From positions 158,697-222,696 of the forward strand of contig NZ_LLZN01000113.1 of assembly GCF_001509795.1 (NCBI RefSeq): a DNA stretch of 64,000 nucleotides. The letters run 5' to 3'. The translations under genes and the position numbers were made by a program. Source of the stretch: Streptomyces sp. NRRL WC-3605 (lineage in GTDB: Bacteria; Actinomycetota; Actinomycetes; Streptomycetales; Streptomycetaceae). Every line of letters begins with the position of its first letter. Within the stretch, counting starts at the first letter, position 1. The notes beneath the pieces were generated by a model. The model was not told the origin of the DNA and did no database searches. It saw only the letters and a list, made by a program, of their open reading frames with translations. Positions 45,674-53,726 of this stretch are shown here, piece by piece.

Positions 45674-46810
45674 TCACGTCCCCGTCCGGGCCTTCTCGGC
45701 CCGCTCCGGCTCCTCGCCCCCGGCCGCCGCGAGCGCCCTGTTGCGGCGGACGGACGCCAGGAAGGACGAGGCGATCAGGACCACGCCGACCAGGCCGGTG
45801 ATCACCTCGTTGATCTCGTACCGGATGGTGACCAGCAGGATCACGGCGAGGGCGCCGATGGCGTAGTGGGCGCCGTGCTCCAGGTAGACGTAGTCGTCGA
45901 GGGTGCCCTGGCGGACCAGGTAGACCGTGAGGGACCGGACGTAGAGGGCGCCGATGCCGAGGCCCAGCGCCATCCAGAAGATGTGGTTGGTGATGGCGAA
46001 GGCGCCGATCACCCCGTCGAAGGAGAACGACGCGTCCAGGACCTCCAGGTAGAGGAAGAGGAAGAACGCCGCCTTGCCGGCGAGGGCGGCCACCGGACGT
46101 CCGCCCTCGGTCCGGGCCCGCTCCTCCTCCTCGTGCTCGCGTTCCTCCTCCGCCTCCAGGCGGTTCTCGAAGTGCGAGGACAGGCCGCCGACGGCGAGAT
46201 AGGTGATCAGTCCCGCGACCCCGGCGAGCAGGACCGTGGCCGCCTTGTCCGCGTGGCCGCCGCTGACGTGCGCGTGCCCGGCGACCGTCGTGGCCGCGAC
46301 CAGCAGCACGATCAGTGCCACGCAGGGTGCCAGCAGGTCGATCCGCCCGAGCCGCGCCAGCGGGCGCTCCAGCCGGGACAGCCAGGTGATCTCCCGTTCC
46401 TCCAGGATGAACTCCAGGAAGATCATCAGCAGGAACATGCCGCCGAACGCGGCGATCGCCGGATGCGCGTCGGTGACGAGGGACTCGTAGCGGTCCGGAT
46501 CGTCCACCGCCAGCCGTACGGCCTCGGCGGGACCGACCCGGGCGCTGATGGCGACGATCACGACCGGGAACACCAGCCGCATGCCGAACACGGCGATCAG
46601 CACGCCGACGGTCAGGAAGATCCGCTGCCAGAAGGCGTTCATCCGCTTCAGGATCCCGGCGTTGACGACCGCGTTGTCGAAGGACAGCGAGATCTCCAGC
46701 ACGGACAGGATCAGTACGACCCCGAACGCCTCCCAGCCCCACAGCCACGCCGCTAGGACGAGGCCGATCACCGTGACGCCCATCGACCAGCCGAAGGTCC
46801 TCAGCAGCAT
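45674..46810 (-). CDS. DUF475/TerC-like integral membrane protein
   Basis: A protein of 378 residues with nine or more transmembrane segments. Two inverted-duplication hallmarks of TerC-related proteins are present: ISLSFDNAVVNAGIL (D45, N46) and a second SFSFDGVIGAFAIT in the C-terminal half. A charged Glu-rich cytoplasmic loop (AEEEREHEEEERAR) separates the halves. TerC/YjbE-type proteins are implicated in metal (manganese, tellurite) homeostasis, often co-translocational metal loading of exported enzymes; DUF475 itself is uncharacterised. Single gene, no ter cluster partners adjacent. Confidence 0.85.
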   Translation of the reverse strand: MLLRTFGWSMGVTVIGLVLAAWLWGWEAFGVVLILSVLEISLSFDNAVVNAGILKRMNAFWQRIFLTVGVLIAVFGMRLVFPVVIVAISARVGPAEAVRLAVDDPDRYESLVTDAHPAIAAFGGMFLLMIFLEFILEEREITWLSRLERPLARLGRIDLLAPCVALIVLLVAATTVAGHAHVSGGHADKAATVLLAGVAGLITYLAVGGLSSHFENRLEAEEEREHEEEERARTEGGRPVAALAGKAAFFLFLYLEVLDASFSFDGVIGAFAITNHIFWMALGLGIGALYVRSLTVYLVRQGTLDDYVYLEHGAHYAIGALAVILLVTIRYEINEVITGLVGVVLIASSFLASVRRNRALAAAGGEEPERAEKARTGT

Positions 46811-46909
46811 CGCTCTCCAGGGGGTCGGGCGGCGCTCGGCGCGCGCGGCGGACGGACGACGGCCCCACCAGTACCAGGGGGATCACGGTGTAAACCGGGC
46901 CGGCGCGGC

Positions 46910-47209
46910 TCAGGGGAGTTCCCAGGCGCCTCCCGTCACACGGTCGGCCGGGCCGGCCAGCGCGACGATGTCGTCGGAGGCGACGTCGTGCAGCCGCAGC
47001 GCCAGGTCCTCCAGGGCGCGGCAGGCGGCCAGCTCGTCGCCGATCTCGGGGACGCTGCGGTCGACGGGATTGCGGTGGGCCGCGCCCCGGCCCGTGACGG
47101 TCGACGTGTCCGGTGTGGTCAGCACGGCTTCGGCGAGGGTGTCGTCACCGTCCTCGGTGATGTGGATGCGGACGGTCCAGTTCTTGTCATCCATCTTCTT
47201 GTCATCCAT
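46910..47209 (-). CDS. DUF1876 (dsRBFC-like) small protein
   Basis: A protein of 99 residues. After a Lys/Asp-rich start comes WTVRIHITEDGDDTLAEAVL and a C-terminal helix (DELAACRALEDLALRL), the layout of DUF1876, an actinobacterial family with a fold compared to dsRNA-binding domains; function unknown. The first ten codons are a duplication (ATGGATGACAAGAAG then ATGGATGACAAGAAC), so an alternative start lies at 47194. Its 5' region carries two perfect 20-bp direct repeats ending 10 nt before the start. Confidence 0.8.
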   Translation of the reverse strand: MDDKKMDDKNWTVRIHITEDGDDTLAEAVLTTPDTSTVTGRGAAHRNPVDRSVPEIGDELAACRALEDLALRLHDVASDDIVALAGPADRVTGGAWELP

Positions 47210-47218
47210 CGCGATCAC

Positions 47219-47261
47219 TTCCGTGGGAAGAGGTCCCTGCGTTCCGTGGGAAGAGGTCCCT
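47219..47261. repeat. Two 20-bp direct repeats in the leader of the DUF1876 gene
   Basis: TTCCGTGGGAAGAGGTCCCT at 47219-47238 and again at 47242-47261 without mismatch, period 23 bp. Related CCGTGGG/CCCACGG words recur at 47334-47349 and in the hairpin at 47355-47388, suggesting a repeated protein-binding site. Confidence 0.85.
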
Positions 47262-47354
47262 ACGGACGAGCGTGCGCCTGTTCCCCCGGCCGGTCCACCC
47301 CGCCTTCCCGGGCGGCCGTCTCCTCCCACGGGAGGACGTCCGCTCCGATCCGCT

Positions 47355-47388
47355 CCCACCGCGGAGGCATGACAACTGCCTCCGTGGG
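47355..47388. promoter_or_regulatory. Stem-loop/dyad between DUF1876 and the small ORF
   Basis: GGAGGCA (47363-47369) pairs with TGCCTCC (47377-47383) around a 7-nt loop, extended after a 3-nt bulge by CCCAC (47355-47359) / GTGGG (47384-47388). It lies in a 246-bp gap with divergent genes on both sides, so it may be an operator or a leader structure. Confidence 0.45.
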
Positions 47389-47455
47389 CACGATGTGCCG
47401 AAAGGTTGCGAAGAGAAGGCTGGTCGCAACGGACCCGACGGACCAGGAGGGCGCC

Positions 47456-47569
47456 ATGAAGGGCCAGACGTACGTACGCGTTCGGGTCACCCGCCGGCCG
47501 GCCGCTCCCCGTGACACCCGGGGCGAGATCGACCGGCGCACTCCCTCGGGCCGGATCCTTCCCTACTGA
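47456..47569 (+). CDS. Probable 37-residue basic small protein
   Basis: ATG with a strong CAGGAGG site 6 nt upstream. The peptide is arginine-rich (VRVRVTRRP near residue 7, DRRTPSGRIL near the end) and ends 11 bp before the convergent mbl stop. No family recognised. The ribosome site is the main support; the GC-rich composition means a chance frame of this size is common. Confidence 0.45.
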   Translation: MKGQTYVRVRVTRRPAAPRDTRGEIDRRTPSGRILPY

Positions 47570-47580
47570 CCGGCTCACGC

Positions 47581-48615
47581 TCAGGTCGCCGGGTCCAGCT
47601 CCAGCGGCTCGATCCGGCCCTCCAGCATGGTGCCGAGGCCCTGCACGGCGCAGACGTCGGGCCGTTCGGCGATGTGCACCGGCATGCTGGTCGCCTGCCG
47701 CAGCATCTCGTCGAAACCGGGGAGCAGGGCGCTGCCGCCGACCATCATGATCCCGCGGTCGGCGAGGTCGGCGACCAGGTCGGGCGGGCAGTCCCGCAGC
47801 ACCTTGCCGATGCTGTCCAGGACGGCGGTCAGCGGCGTCTGGATGGCGTCCCGCACGGCCGCCGTGTCGACCCGCACCGACCGGGCGAGCCCGGTACAGA
47901 CGTCCCGGCCGTGGATCTCCGTGGAGGCCGGGCCCTGCGCGGTGAGCCCGTTGCCGGACAGCGCGAGCTGGAGCGGGCGCACGTTCTGGCTGGGCAGCAT
48001 CAGTTCGTGCTGGTGCCGCAGGTGCTGCACGATCGCGTGGTCCACGGCCTCGCCGCCGACCCGGATCCGCTCGGCCGCCACGATGTTGCCCAGCGACAGC
48101 ACGGCCACCTCGGTCGCGGCCGCCCCGCACACCATGATCATGCTGGCCTCGGGCTGCTCCACGGGCAGTCCGCAGCCGACGGCGGCGGCGATCAGGGTGT
48201 CCACCAGCTCCACCCGGCGGGCGCCGAGTCCCACCAGCGTCTCGATGGCGGCGCGCTGCGCGAGCGGATCGGCGTCGTGCGGGGTGCAGACGGCGGCCCG
48301 CAGGAAGGGCCTGCGGCGCAGACTGCGGCGCATCTTGTCGCCCAGGAGGTGCCGCAGCATGCGCTGCGCCATCTCGATGTCGACGACGGTGCCCCCGGAG
48401 ACGGGCCGTACGACGCGGATGTAGTCCGGGGTGCGGCCGGTCATCCGCTCCGCGAACTCGCCGACCGCGATGAGCGCGCCCGTGCGGGTGTTGACGGCGG
48501 CGGCGGAGGGCTGGTCGACGACGAGCCCGGCGCCCTTCACATAGACGCGGGTCCTGGCCGCCCCCAGGTCGACGGCGAAGTGGCAGCGTCGCAGCTGCTC
48601 CAGCGTGGCGGTCAT
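47581..48615 (-). CDS. mbl: MreB-like bacterial actin homologue Mbl
   Basis: A protein of 344 residues with the actin/MreB fold: FAVDLGAARTRVYVKG (phosphate-1), VCTPHDADPLAQRAAI, MIMVCGAAATEVAVLSLG (phosphate-2) and GIMMVGGSALLPGFDEML (adenosine). Streptomycetes carry MreB and the shorter, more divergent Mbl, which act in spore-wall formation; this sequence lacks several canonical MreB residues (for example the phosphate-1 loop AARTR in place of the typical ANTL), fitting Mbl. ATG follows a GGGAGGACC site. There are no mreC/mreD neighbours, as known for Mbl loci. Confidence 0.85.
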   Translation of the reverse strand: MTATLEQLRRCHFAVDLGAARTRVYVKGAGLVVDQPSAAAVNTRTGALIAVGEFAERMTGRTPDYIRVVRPVSGGTVVDIEMAQRMLRHLLGDKMRRSLRRRPFLRAAVCTPHDADPLAQRAAIETLVGLGARRVELVDTLIAAAVGCGLPVEQPEASMIMVCGAAATEVAVLSLGNIVAAERIRVGGEAVDHAIVQHLRHQHELMLPSQNVRPLQLALSGNGLTAQGPASTEIHGRDVCTGLARSVRVDTAAVRDAIQTPLTAVLDSIGKVLRDCPPDLVADLADRGIMMVGGSALLPGFDEMLRQATSMPVHIAERPDVCAVQGLGTMLEGRIEPLELDPAT

Positions 48616-48892
48616 GGCGGTCCTCCCGAGAGCGCAGACCATGGGTCCGCCGGGTGGGTGGCGGGCCTCGCGTGGGGTGCGTGGTCGTGGTGTCGCAAGG
48701 CCGTGCGTGTGGCGGCCTCCCTGGCATCGTGCGCGCCGCCGGGTGCCGGGCGCCTTCTGGAGGGGGCCGGGCGGGGTGCCGCTGAATGGGGGGTCCTGTC
48801 CCTGATGGGGCGTCAGGCGGCGTGTCGGAGCGCGGGGAGCGGGGCCGGTTCGGGTACGGCCACCGCGCCCGGCATGATCCAAACGAGAGGCC

Positions 48893-50233
48893 CTACCCCT
48901 CGACGACGCCCCGGATCAGCCCTGCCTCGAGGAGGTCCTGCGGGCGCAGGCGGAGCTGGTCCGCCGTCACGTCCACCTCGTCCGGGCCGCGCTTGAGGAT
49001 GGCCGCCGCGAGCTCCGGCGCGATCACCGAGAAGTAGCTGTCCGGCGTCGCCCAGGTGTTGCCCGGTGCCGCGAGGGCCAGCGCGCCGCCGGAGCCGCCC
49101 TCGCCGATCAGCAGGGTCGTCACCGGGGTGCGGGCCGACGCCAGCACCGTGAAGAGGTCCGCGATGGCCGCGCCGACGCCCGCGCGCTCCGCCTCCGCGT
49201 CGTTCGCGGCGCCCGGCGTGTCGACCAGGGTGAGCACCGGGATGCCGAGCCGGTCGGCGAGCCGGATCAGGCGCGCGGCGGTGCGGTACCCGGCGGGCCG
49301 GGTGGCCGTCCCGGTCTGCGCGGCGTACGCCACCGTCCGGCCCCCCTGCTCGCCGAACCCGCACAGCATGCCCTCGGGGTCCGCGCCGCCGCACCGGTCG
49401 CCGGTGAGGGTGACGCGGTGTGTGAAGTAGGCGTCCAGATAGCGTGCCGCGCGCGGGCGTTCGGGCGCACGGGCGCGCCGCACGGCGTCCCGGCCCGAAC
49501 CGGGCGCCCCCGTGTCGCCGCCGAGCGCGCGCGGCGGGGGTGCCGCCTCGCCGGAGGGTGCCGTCAGCAGCCGTAGCCAGCGGCCCAGTTCATGACGCAG
49601 CCGGCCGGGCCGGACCAGCGCGTCCACCGCGCCGCACGCCAGCTGGGCCTCGGCCGTGTAGGCGGCCGGGTCCGCGTCGGGCGGGCGGACCCGGGAGCCC
49701 GCGAAGCCGACCTGGGCGCCGGGCAGGGCCAGCGTCACGTCGGCGCCCGCGCCGAGCGTCGCCCAGCCGCCGCCGGTCGTCGGGTCCCGCAGCACCGCGA
49801 TCTGCGCCAGCCCGGCCTCCCGGGTGAGCGCCGACTGCCGGGCCACCCGCTGGAGCTGGGTGAGGGCGAGCATGCCCTCCTGCATCCGGCTGCCGCCCGT
49901 CGCCACCAGCGGCACCACCGGGAGGCGGTGGGCGCGGGCGTGCCGGTACGCCGCCTCCAGCCGGTCCCCGGTGCGCACGCCGAGCGAGCCGCCGAGATAG
50001 CCGAACTCGAAGGCGATCAGCACCGCGCGGGTGCCCTCGACGCTGCCGGTGCCGCACACCACGGACTCCTGCTCGCCGGTGCGGGCGGCGGCCAGGGCGC
50101 GGGCGTCGCCGTAGCCCCGCCAGTCCAGCGGGCCGTCGGGGCCGTCGCCGGGCGGCGGGCCCCCGGGGGGCAGTTCGGTGAAGTCCTCGACCACCAGCGA
50201 GATGACCTGGCGGGCCGTCAGGCGTTCCGTCAT
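48893..50233 (-). CDS. Fused carboxyltransferase of acyl-CoA carboxylase type (AccD/AccA-like)
   Basis: A protein of 446 residues containing two crotonase-like halves, as in carboxyltransferase beta and alpha parts of biotin-dependent acyl-CoA carboxylases. VATGGSRMQEGMLALTQLQR and DPTTGGGWATLGAGADV are in the first half; LTLVDTPGAANDAEAERAG and IGEGGSGGALALAAPGNTW in the second. There is no N-terminal zinc ribbon. It should transfer carboxyl from carboxybiotin to an acyl-CoA, giving malonyl-CoA or a related extender; the biotin carboxylase is not in the window. Its ATG overlaps the matB stop (ATGA), so the two are coupled. Confidence 0.85.
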   Translation of the reverse strand: MTERLTARQVISLVVEDFTELPPGGPPPGDGPDGPLDWRGYGDARALAAARTGEQESVVCGTGSVEGTRAVLIAFEFGYLGGSLGVRTGDRLEAAYRHARAHRLPVVPLVATGGSRMQEGMLALTQLQRVARQSALTREAGLAQIAVLRDPTTGGGWATLGAGADVTLALPGAQVGFAGSRVRPPDADPAAYTAEAQLACGAVDALVRPGRLRHELGRWLRLLTAPSGEAAPPPRALGGDTGAPGSGRDAVRRARAPERPRAARYLDAYFTHRVTLTGDRCGGADPEGMLCGFGEQGGRTVAYAAQTGTATRPAGYRTAARLIRLADRLGIPVLTLVDTPGAANDAEAERAGVGAAIADLFTVLASARTPVTTLLIGEGGSGGALALAAPGNTWATPDSYFSVIAPELAAAILKRGPDEVDVTADQLRLRPQDLLEAGLIRGVVEG

Positions 50234-51672
50234 GCGCCCAGCGCCCGCTTCATGATCTTCCCCATGTCGTTGCGGGGCAGGACGTCGAGGTACCGCACCC
50301 GGCGCGGGCGCTTGTGCGGGGCGAGCCGCCCGGCGACATGGTCCGCGAGTTCCTCCGCCGACGGGGGCGCCTGCGGGTCCGCCGGGACCACCCAGGCCAC
50401 GATCCGTTCGCCGAGGTCCGCGTCGGGCTCCCCGGTGACGGCCGCCTCCCGCACCCCGGGGTGCTCCAGCAGCGCGTTCTCGATCTCACCGGCGCCGATC
50501 TTGTACCCGCCGCTCTTGATCAGGTCGGTGGCCTTGCGGCCGACGATGCGGACGTAGCCGTCGGGGTCGCGCACCGCCATGTCGCCGGTGCGGAACCAGC
50601 CGTCCGCCGTGAAGGCGTCCCGGGTGGCGTCGGGCCGGTTCAGGTACGCGGTGAACAGGTTCGGGCCGCGCACCTGGATCTCGCCGACGCTCTCCCCGTC
50701 GTACGACGTCAGCGGGGTGCCGTCGTCCTCGACCAGGCGCAGCTCCACCCCCGGCAGCGGGACGCCGACCGTGCCGGCGCGGCGTTCGCCGTCGGCGCGG
50801 ACGCTGGTGTTCATCAGCGTCTCCGTCATGCCGTACCGCTCGACGACCCGCTGCCCGGTCGCGGCGGTGATCCGCTCGTGGTCGTGGACGGGGAGCGCCG
50901 CCGAACCCGAGACCAGGAGGCGGGCCTTGCCCAGCGCCTGCGCCAGGCCCGGATCGCCCGGCAGCGCCTGCGCGATCCGGTGGTACATCGTCGGCACCCC
51001 GAACAGCATGGTCGCCCCGTCGTCCAGCTCCCGGGCCACCCCCTCGGTGCCGAACCGGCCGAGGTGGCGCAGCGATCCGCCGCGCCGCAGCGGGCCGAGC
51101 ACGCCGAGCACGAGACCGTGCACATGGAACAGGGGCAGCCCGTGCACGAGGACGTCCTCGCCGGTCCACGCCCAGGCGTCCGCGAGCGCGTCCAGGGTGT
51201 GGACGACGGCCCGGCGTGGGATCACGGCGCCCTTGGGCGGGCCGGTGGTGCCGGACGTGTAGACGACCAGCGCCGCCTCCCCGTCGGGCACCTCGGTGCC
51301 GGGCAGCGGACCGGCGGCGTGTACGTCGACGTCGACGCGCTCCAGAGGGGCCAGCGCGGCGGGCAGTTCGTCGCCCGGGGCGGCGAGCACCGCCGAGGGC
51401 GCGCTGTCGGACAGGATGTGCCCGAGCTCCCGTTCCCCGGACCTCGGATTGAGCGGGACGGCGGCGACCCCCGCCTCCAGCGCCGCCACCACCGCCACGG
51501 CGGTCTCCAGCGCGGGCGTCGCCCAGACCGCGACGCGGTCCGCGCCGCCGATCCGCGCCGCGAGGGCACCGGCGGCGGCGCCCAGCTCGCCGTAGGTGAG
51601 GGCGCGGTCGCCGAACCGCAGGGCGGCCCGCCCCGCCGGGGCGTCCACGAGGGCCGGGAAGAGAGAGGACAC
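50230..51672 (-). CDS. matB: Malonyl-CoA synthetase MatB
   Basis: An ANL-superfamily ligase of 480 residues. ATP-binding P-loop VVYTSGTTGPPKGAV, A5 motif VVERYGMTETLMNTS, hinge FRTGDMAVRDPDGYVRIVGR and the catalytic C-terminal Lys in RNDMGKIMKR. The malonate-recognition region (LPLFHVHGLVLGVLGPLRRGG) and overall sequence closely resemble the characterised S. coelicolor MatB as I remember it. Converts malonate or methylmalonate plus CoA and ATP to the CoA thioester. GTG at 51672 with AAGGAG 8 nt upstream; first gene of a coupled pair with the carboxyltransferase, pointing to extender-unit supply. Confidence 0.92.
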   Translation of the reverse strand: MSSLFPALVDAPAGRAALRFGDRALTYGELGAAAGALAARIGGADRVAVWATPALETAVAVVAALEAGVAAVPLNPRSGERELGHILSDSAPSAVLAAPGDELPAALAPLERVDVDVHAAGPLPGTEVPDGEAALVVYTSGTTGPPKGAVIPRRAVVHTLDALADAWAWTGEDVLVHGLPLFHVHGLVLGVLGPLRRGGSLRHLGRFGTEGVARELDDGATMLFGVPTMYHRIAQALPGDPGLAQALGKARLLVSGSAALPVHDHERITAATGQRVVERYGMTETLMNTSVRADGERRAGTVGVPLPGVELRLVEDDGTPLTSYDGESVGEIQVRGPNLFTAYLNRPDATRDAFTADGWFRTGDMAVRDPDGYVRIVGRKATDLIKSGGYKIGAGEIENALLEHPGVREAAVTGEPDADLGERIVAWVVPADPQAPPSAEELADHVAGRLAPHKRPRRVRYLDVLPRNDMGKIMKRALGA

Positions 51673-51877
51673 GCGTCGTACTCCTTGACTGCTCGACGGG
51701 GACGGCCGGCTGACCGTCCGACGGACACCGTGCCCGCCGGAACAACGGGCTACCCCCGGCCACACATCACCGCGGGCACCACGATCCCTCCGTACACCAT
51801 CGGCCGGCGGAGGAAACGCCCCCGGTCCCCACCGGGCGCGGCGGGCGGCGGCGGGACATGCGGCACGCCGGTGTACG

Positions 51878-52486
51878 TCAGTCCTGGCCCCTGCGCCGGA
51901 CGCCCGCCAATGCCGCCAGGTCCCCGGCGAGCGGCAGCTCCACCGTGTCCAGCGCCGGGTGCCGCAGCCAGTGCATCCGGGGCCGGTCCACCTCACCGCC
52001 GTACCGCGGGGGCCAGCCGGCGGCCGGGGTGAAGTCGTCGACCACGACCCGGCCGCCCGGCACGAGCAGCCGGGTCGGGTCGGCCGCGCCGTCCCCGCCC
52101 TTGGCGGCACCGCCCCCGTCCAGCACCAGCAGGTCGTACGGCCCCCGCTCCCCGATCCGCCGCCAGTCGCCGTGCAGGACCTCCACCTCGGGCCGGCCGG
52201 CGAACACCTCGGCGGCGAGCCGGGCCCGCGCCGCGTCCCGCTCCACGCTGACCAGCCGCACCCCCGGCCCGGCACCCTCCGCGAGCCACGCCAGGCCCAC
52301 CCCGCAGCCCGTGCCCGTCTCGCCGATCAGCCGGTCGGCGCCGCCCGCGAGGGTGTACAGCAGCCGGCCCTGCTCCGGGCGGCAGGAGTGGACGAACCCG
52401 TGGGCGCGGGCCACGGCGAGGGCACGTCGGACCAGGGGCGGGTACTGAACCTCCGTGGCGTAGGCGGCCGTTCCGGCGAGCGACAT
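51878..52486 (-). CDS. Class I SAM-dependent O-methyltransferase-like protein
   Basis: A protein of 202 residues. GETGTGCGVGLAWLAEG is a degenerate SAM-binding motif I, VRLVSVERDAARARLAAEVF motif II, YDLLVLDGGG motif post-II and LLVPGGRVVVDDFTP motif III, the pattern of small caffeoyl-CoA/catechol O-methyltransferase-like proteins. The GVGL loop is intact, so SAM binding is likely. Substrate unknown. Lies between matB and the MerR-PP2C gene on the same strand, with gaps of 205 and 41 bp. Confidence 0.78.
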   Translation of the reverse strand: MSLAGTAAYATEVQYPPLVRRALAVARAHGFVHSCRPEQGRLLYTLAGGADRLIGETGTGCGVGLAWLAEGAGPGVRLVSVERDAARARLAAEVFAGRPEVEVLHGDWRRIGERGPYDLLVLDGGGAAKGGDGAADPTRLLVPGGRVVVDDFTPAAGWPPRYGGEVDRPRMHWLRHPALDTVELPLAGDLAALAGVRRRGQD

Positions 52487-52527
52487 GGCAGCGATCCTGC
52501 CGTACCGGCCGCCGGCCGGGGGCGCGA

Positions 52528-53589
52528 TCAGGCCGCGCGGTCGATGACGTCCGCCACCACACAGCTGACGTTGTCCGGGCCGCCGGCCCCGTTCGCCGCC
52601 TCGATCAGGGCCCGTACGGCGTCGTCGGGGCCGCCGGCGGAGGCGAGCAGGTCGCGGACGCGGGCGTCGGGGACGGCGGTCGTCAGGCCGTCCGAGCAGA
52701 CCAGGTAGCGGTCGCCGGGCTGGGCGTCCTGGAGCCGCAGGTCGGGCGGGGTGCCGGGGGACAGGGCCTTCACCAGCAGCGACCGCTGCGGATGCGTGAC
52801 GGCCTCCTCCGGCGTCAGCCGGCCCTCGTCGATCAGCGACTGCACCATCGTGTGGTCCTCGGTGATGCGGAACAGGGCCCCGTCGCGCAGCACATAGGCG
52901 CGGCTGTCCCCGATGTGCACCAGCGCCAGCCGCGAACCCGTCCACAGCAGGGCCGTCAGCGTCGTCCCCGCCTCCTCGCCGCCGTCGGCCGCGTCCCGGA
53001 CCGCCTCCGTGGCACCCCGGACCGCCTCCTCCAGCACGTTCAGCACATTGCCGGCCGGAAGCTCGTCCGTGTCCAGGAAGCGCAGCGCCTCCACCGCGGA
53101 GGCGCTCGCGCGCGCTCCCGCCGGGCCGAAGCCGTCGGCCACCGCGAGCAGCCGGCCGCCCGCGTAGGCGGTGTCCTGGTTGGCGGGGCGGACCAGGCCC
53201 CGGTCCGATCGAGCGCTGTAGCGCAGTTCCAGCATGGTGTCGTCCTTCCTCGGTCCCGTCAGCAGATGTCCGACGAGGAACCCGGCGAGATCGCGCCGCG
53301 CGGCCGTGTCCGCCTCGACCCCCGCCCAGTAGGCGCGGATCTCCCGGGCGGCCCCGGCCGGAGGCAGCGCGCCCACCTCGCGGATACGGGCCAGTGGCAT
53401 CCCCAGCCGGCGCAGCCACGCCACCAGGCGGGCCTGCTCCAACTGGTCCACCGCGTAGTAGCGGTAGCCGGTGTCCGGGTCGACCCGGCGCGGCCGCAGC
53501 AGCCGCAGCTCGTCGTAGAGCCGCAGTGCCTTGGGCGACAGCCGGCAGGCCCGGGCGAAGGCCCCGATCGTCAGCTCGTCCTCGCGCAT
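52528..53589 (-). CDS. MerR-type regulator fused to a PP2C-family protein phosphatase
   Basis: A protein of 353 residues. Residues ~5-72 form a MerR winged helix (LTIGAFARACRLSPKALRLYDE; GYRYYAVDQLEQARLVAWLR) followed by a helix to ~110. Residues ~115-350 form a PP2C serine/threonine phosphatase: DRGLVRPANQDTAY, LLAVADGFGPAG, VHIGDSRAYVLRDG, EDHTMVQSLIDEG, LVCSDGLTTAV and GGPDNVSCVVAD. The metal aspartates of VADG, SDG and DN are present, but the usual Glu in R-x-x-NED is Gln (NQD). A regulator whose effector domain is a phosphatase is uncommon. Start 53589 behind GAGGGGAA; a frame from 53646 would cross its own promoter. Preceded by an ideal MerR operator. Confidence 0.87.
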   Translation of the reverse strand: MREDELTIGAFARACRLSPKALRLYDELRLLRPRRVDPDTGYRYYAVDQLEQARLVAWLRRLGMPLARIREVGALPPAGAAREIRAYWAGVEADTAARRDLAGFLVGHLLTGPRKDDTMLELRYSARSDRGLVRPANQDTAYAGGRLLAVADGFGPAGARASASAVEALRFLDTDELPAGNVLNVLEEAVRGATEAVRDAADGGEEAGTTLTALLWTGSRLALVHIGDSRAYVLRDGALFRITEDHTMVQSLIDEGRLTPEEAVTHPQRSLLVKALSPGTPPDLRLQDAQPGDRYLVCSDGLTTAVPDARVRDLLASAGGPDDAVRALIEAANGAGGPDNVSCVVADVIDRAA

Positions 53590-53615
53590 CCGGTTCCCCT
53601 CGTCCGTTCGCACCG

Positions 53616-53646
53616 ATGCTGTGGCTTCCCCGAAGGGGAAGGTCAA
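53616..53646 (-). promoter_or_regulatory. MerR-type promoter/operator with 19-bp spacer
   Basis: On the minus strand TTGACC (53646-53641), a 19-bp spacer and CAGCAT (53621-53616). A perfect dyad, CTTCCCC (53625-53631) GAA GGGGAAG (53635-53641), occupies the spacer. Overlong 19-bp spacers with a central dyad are the hallmark of MerR-activated promoters. It sits 27 nt before the MerR-PP2C start, implying autoregulation. Confidence 0.8.
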
Positions 53647-53726
53647 GCGGCCCGTGCCGGTTCCCTCCGGCGCGCTTGTTAGCCTGCGCTTCGCCCGTCC
53701 GCCCCCGCCGCCCGGAGGAACCCGTC

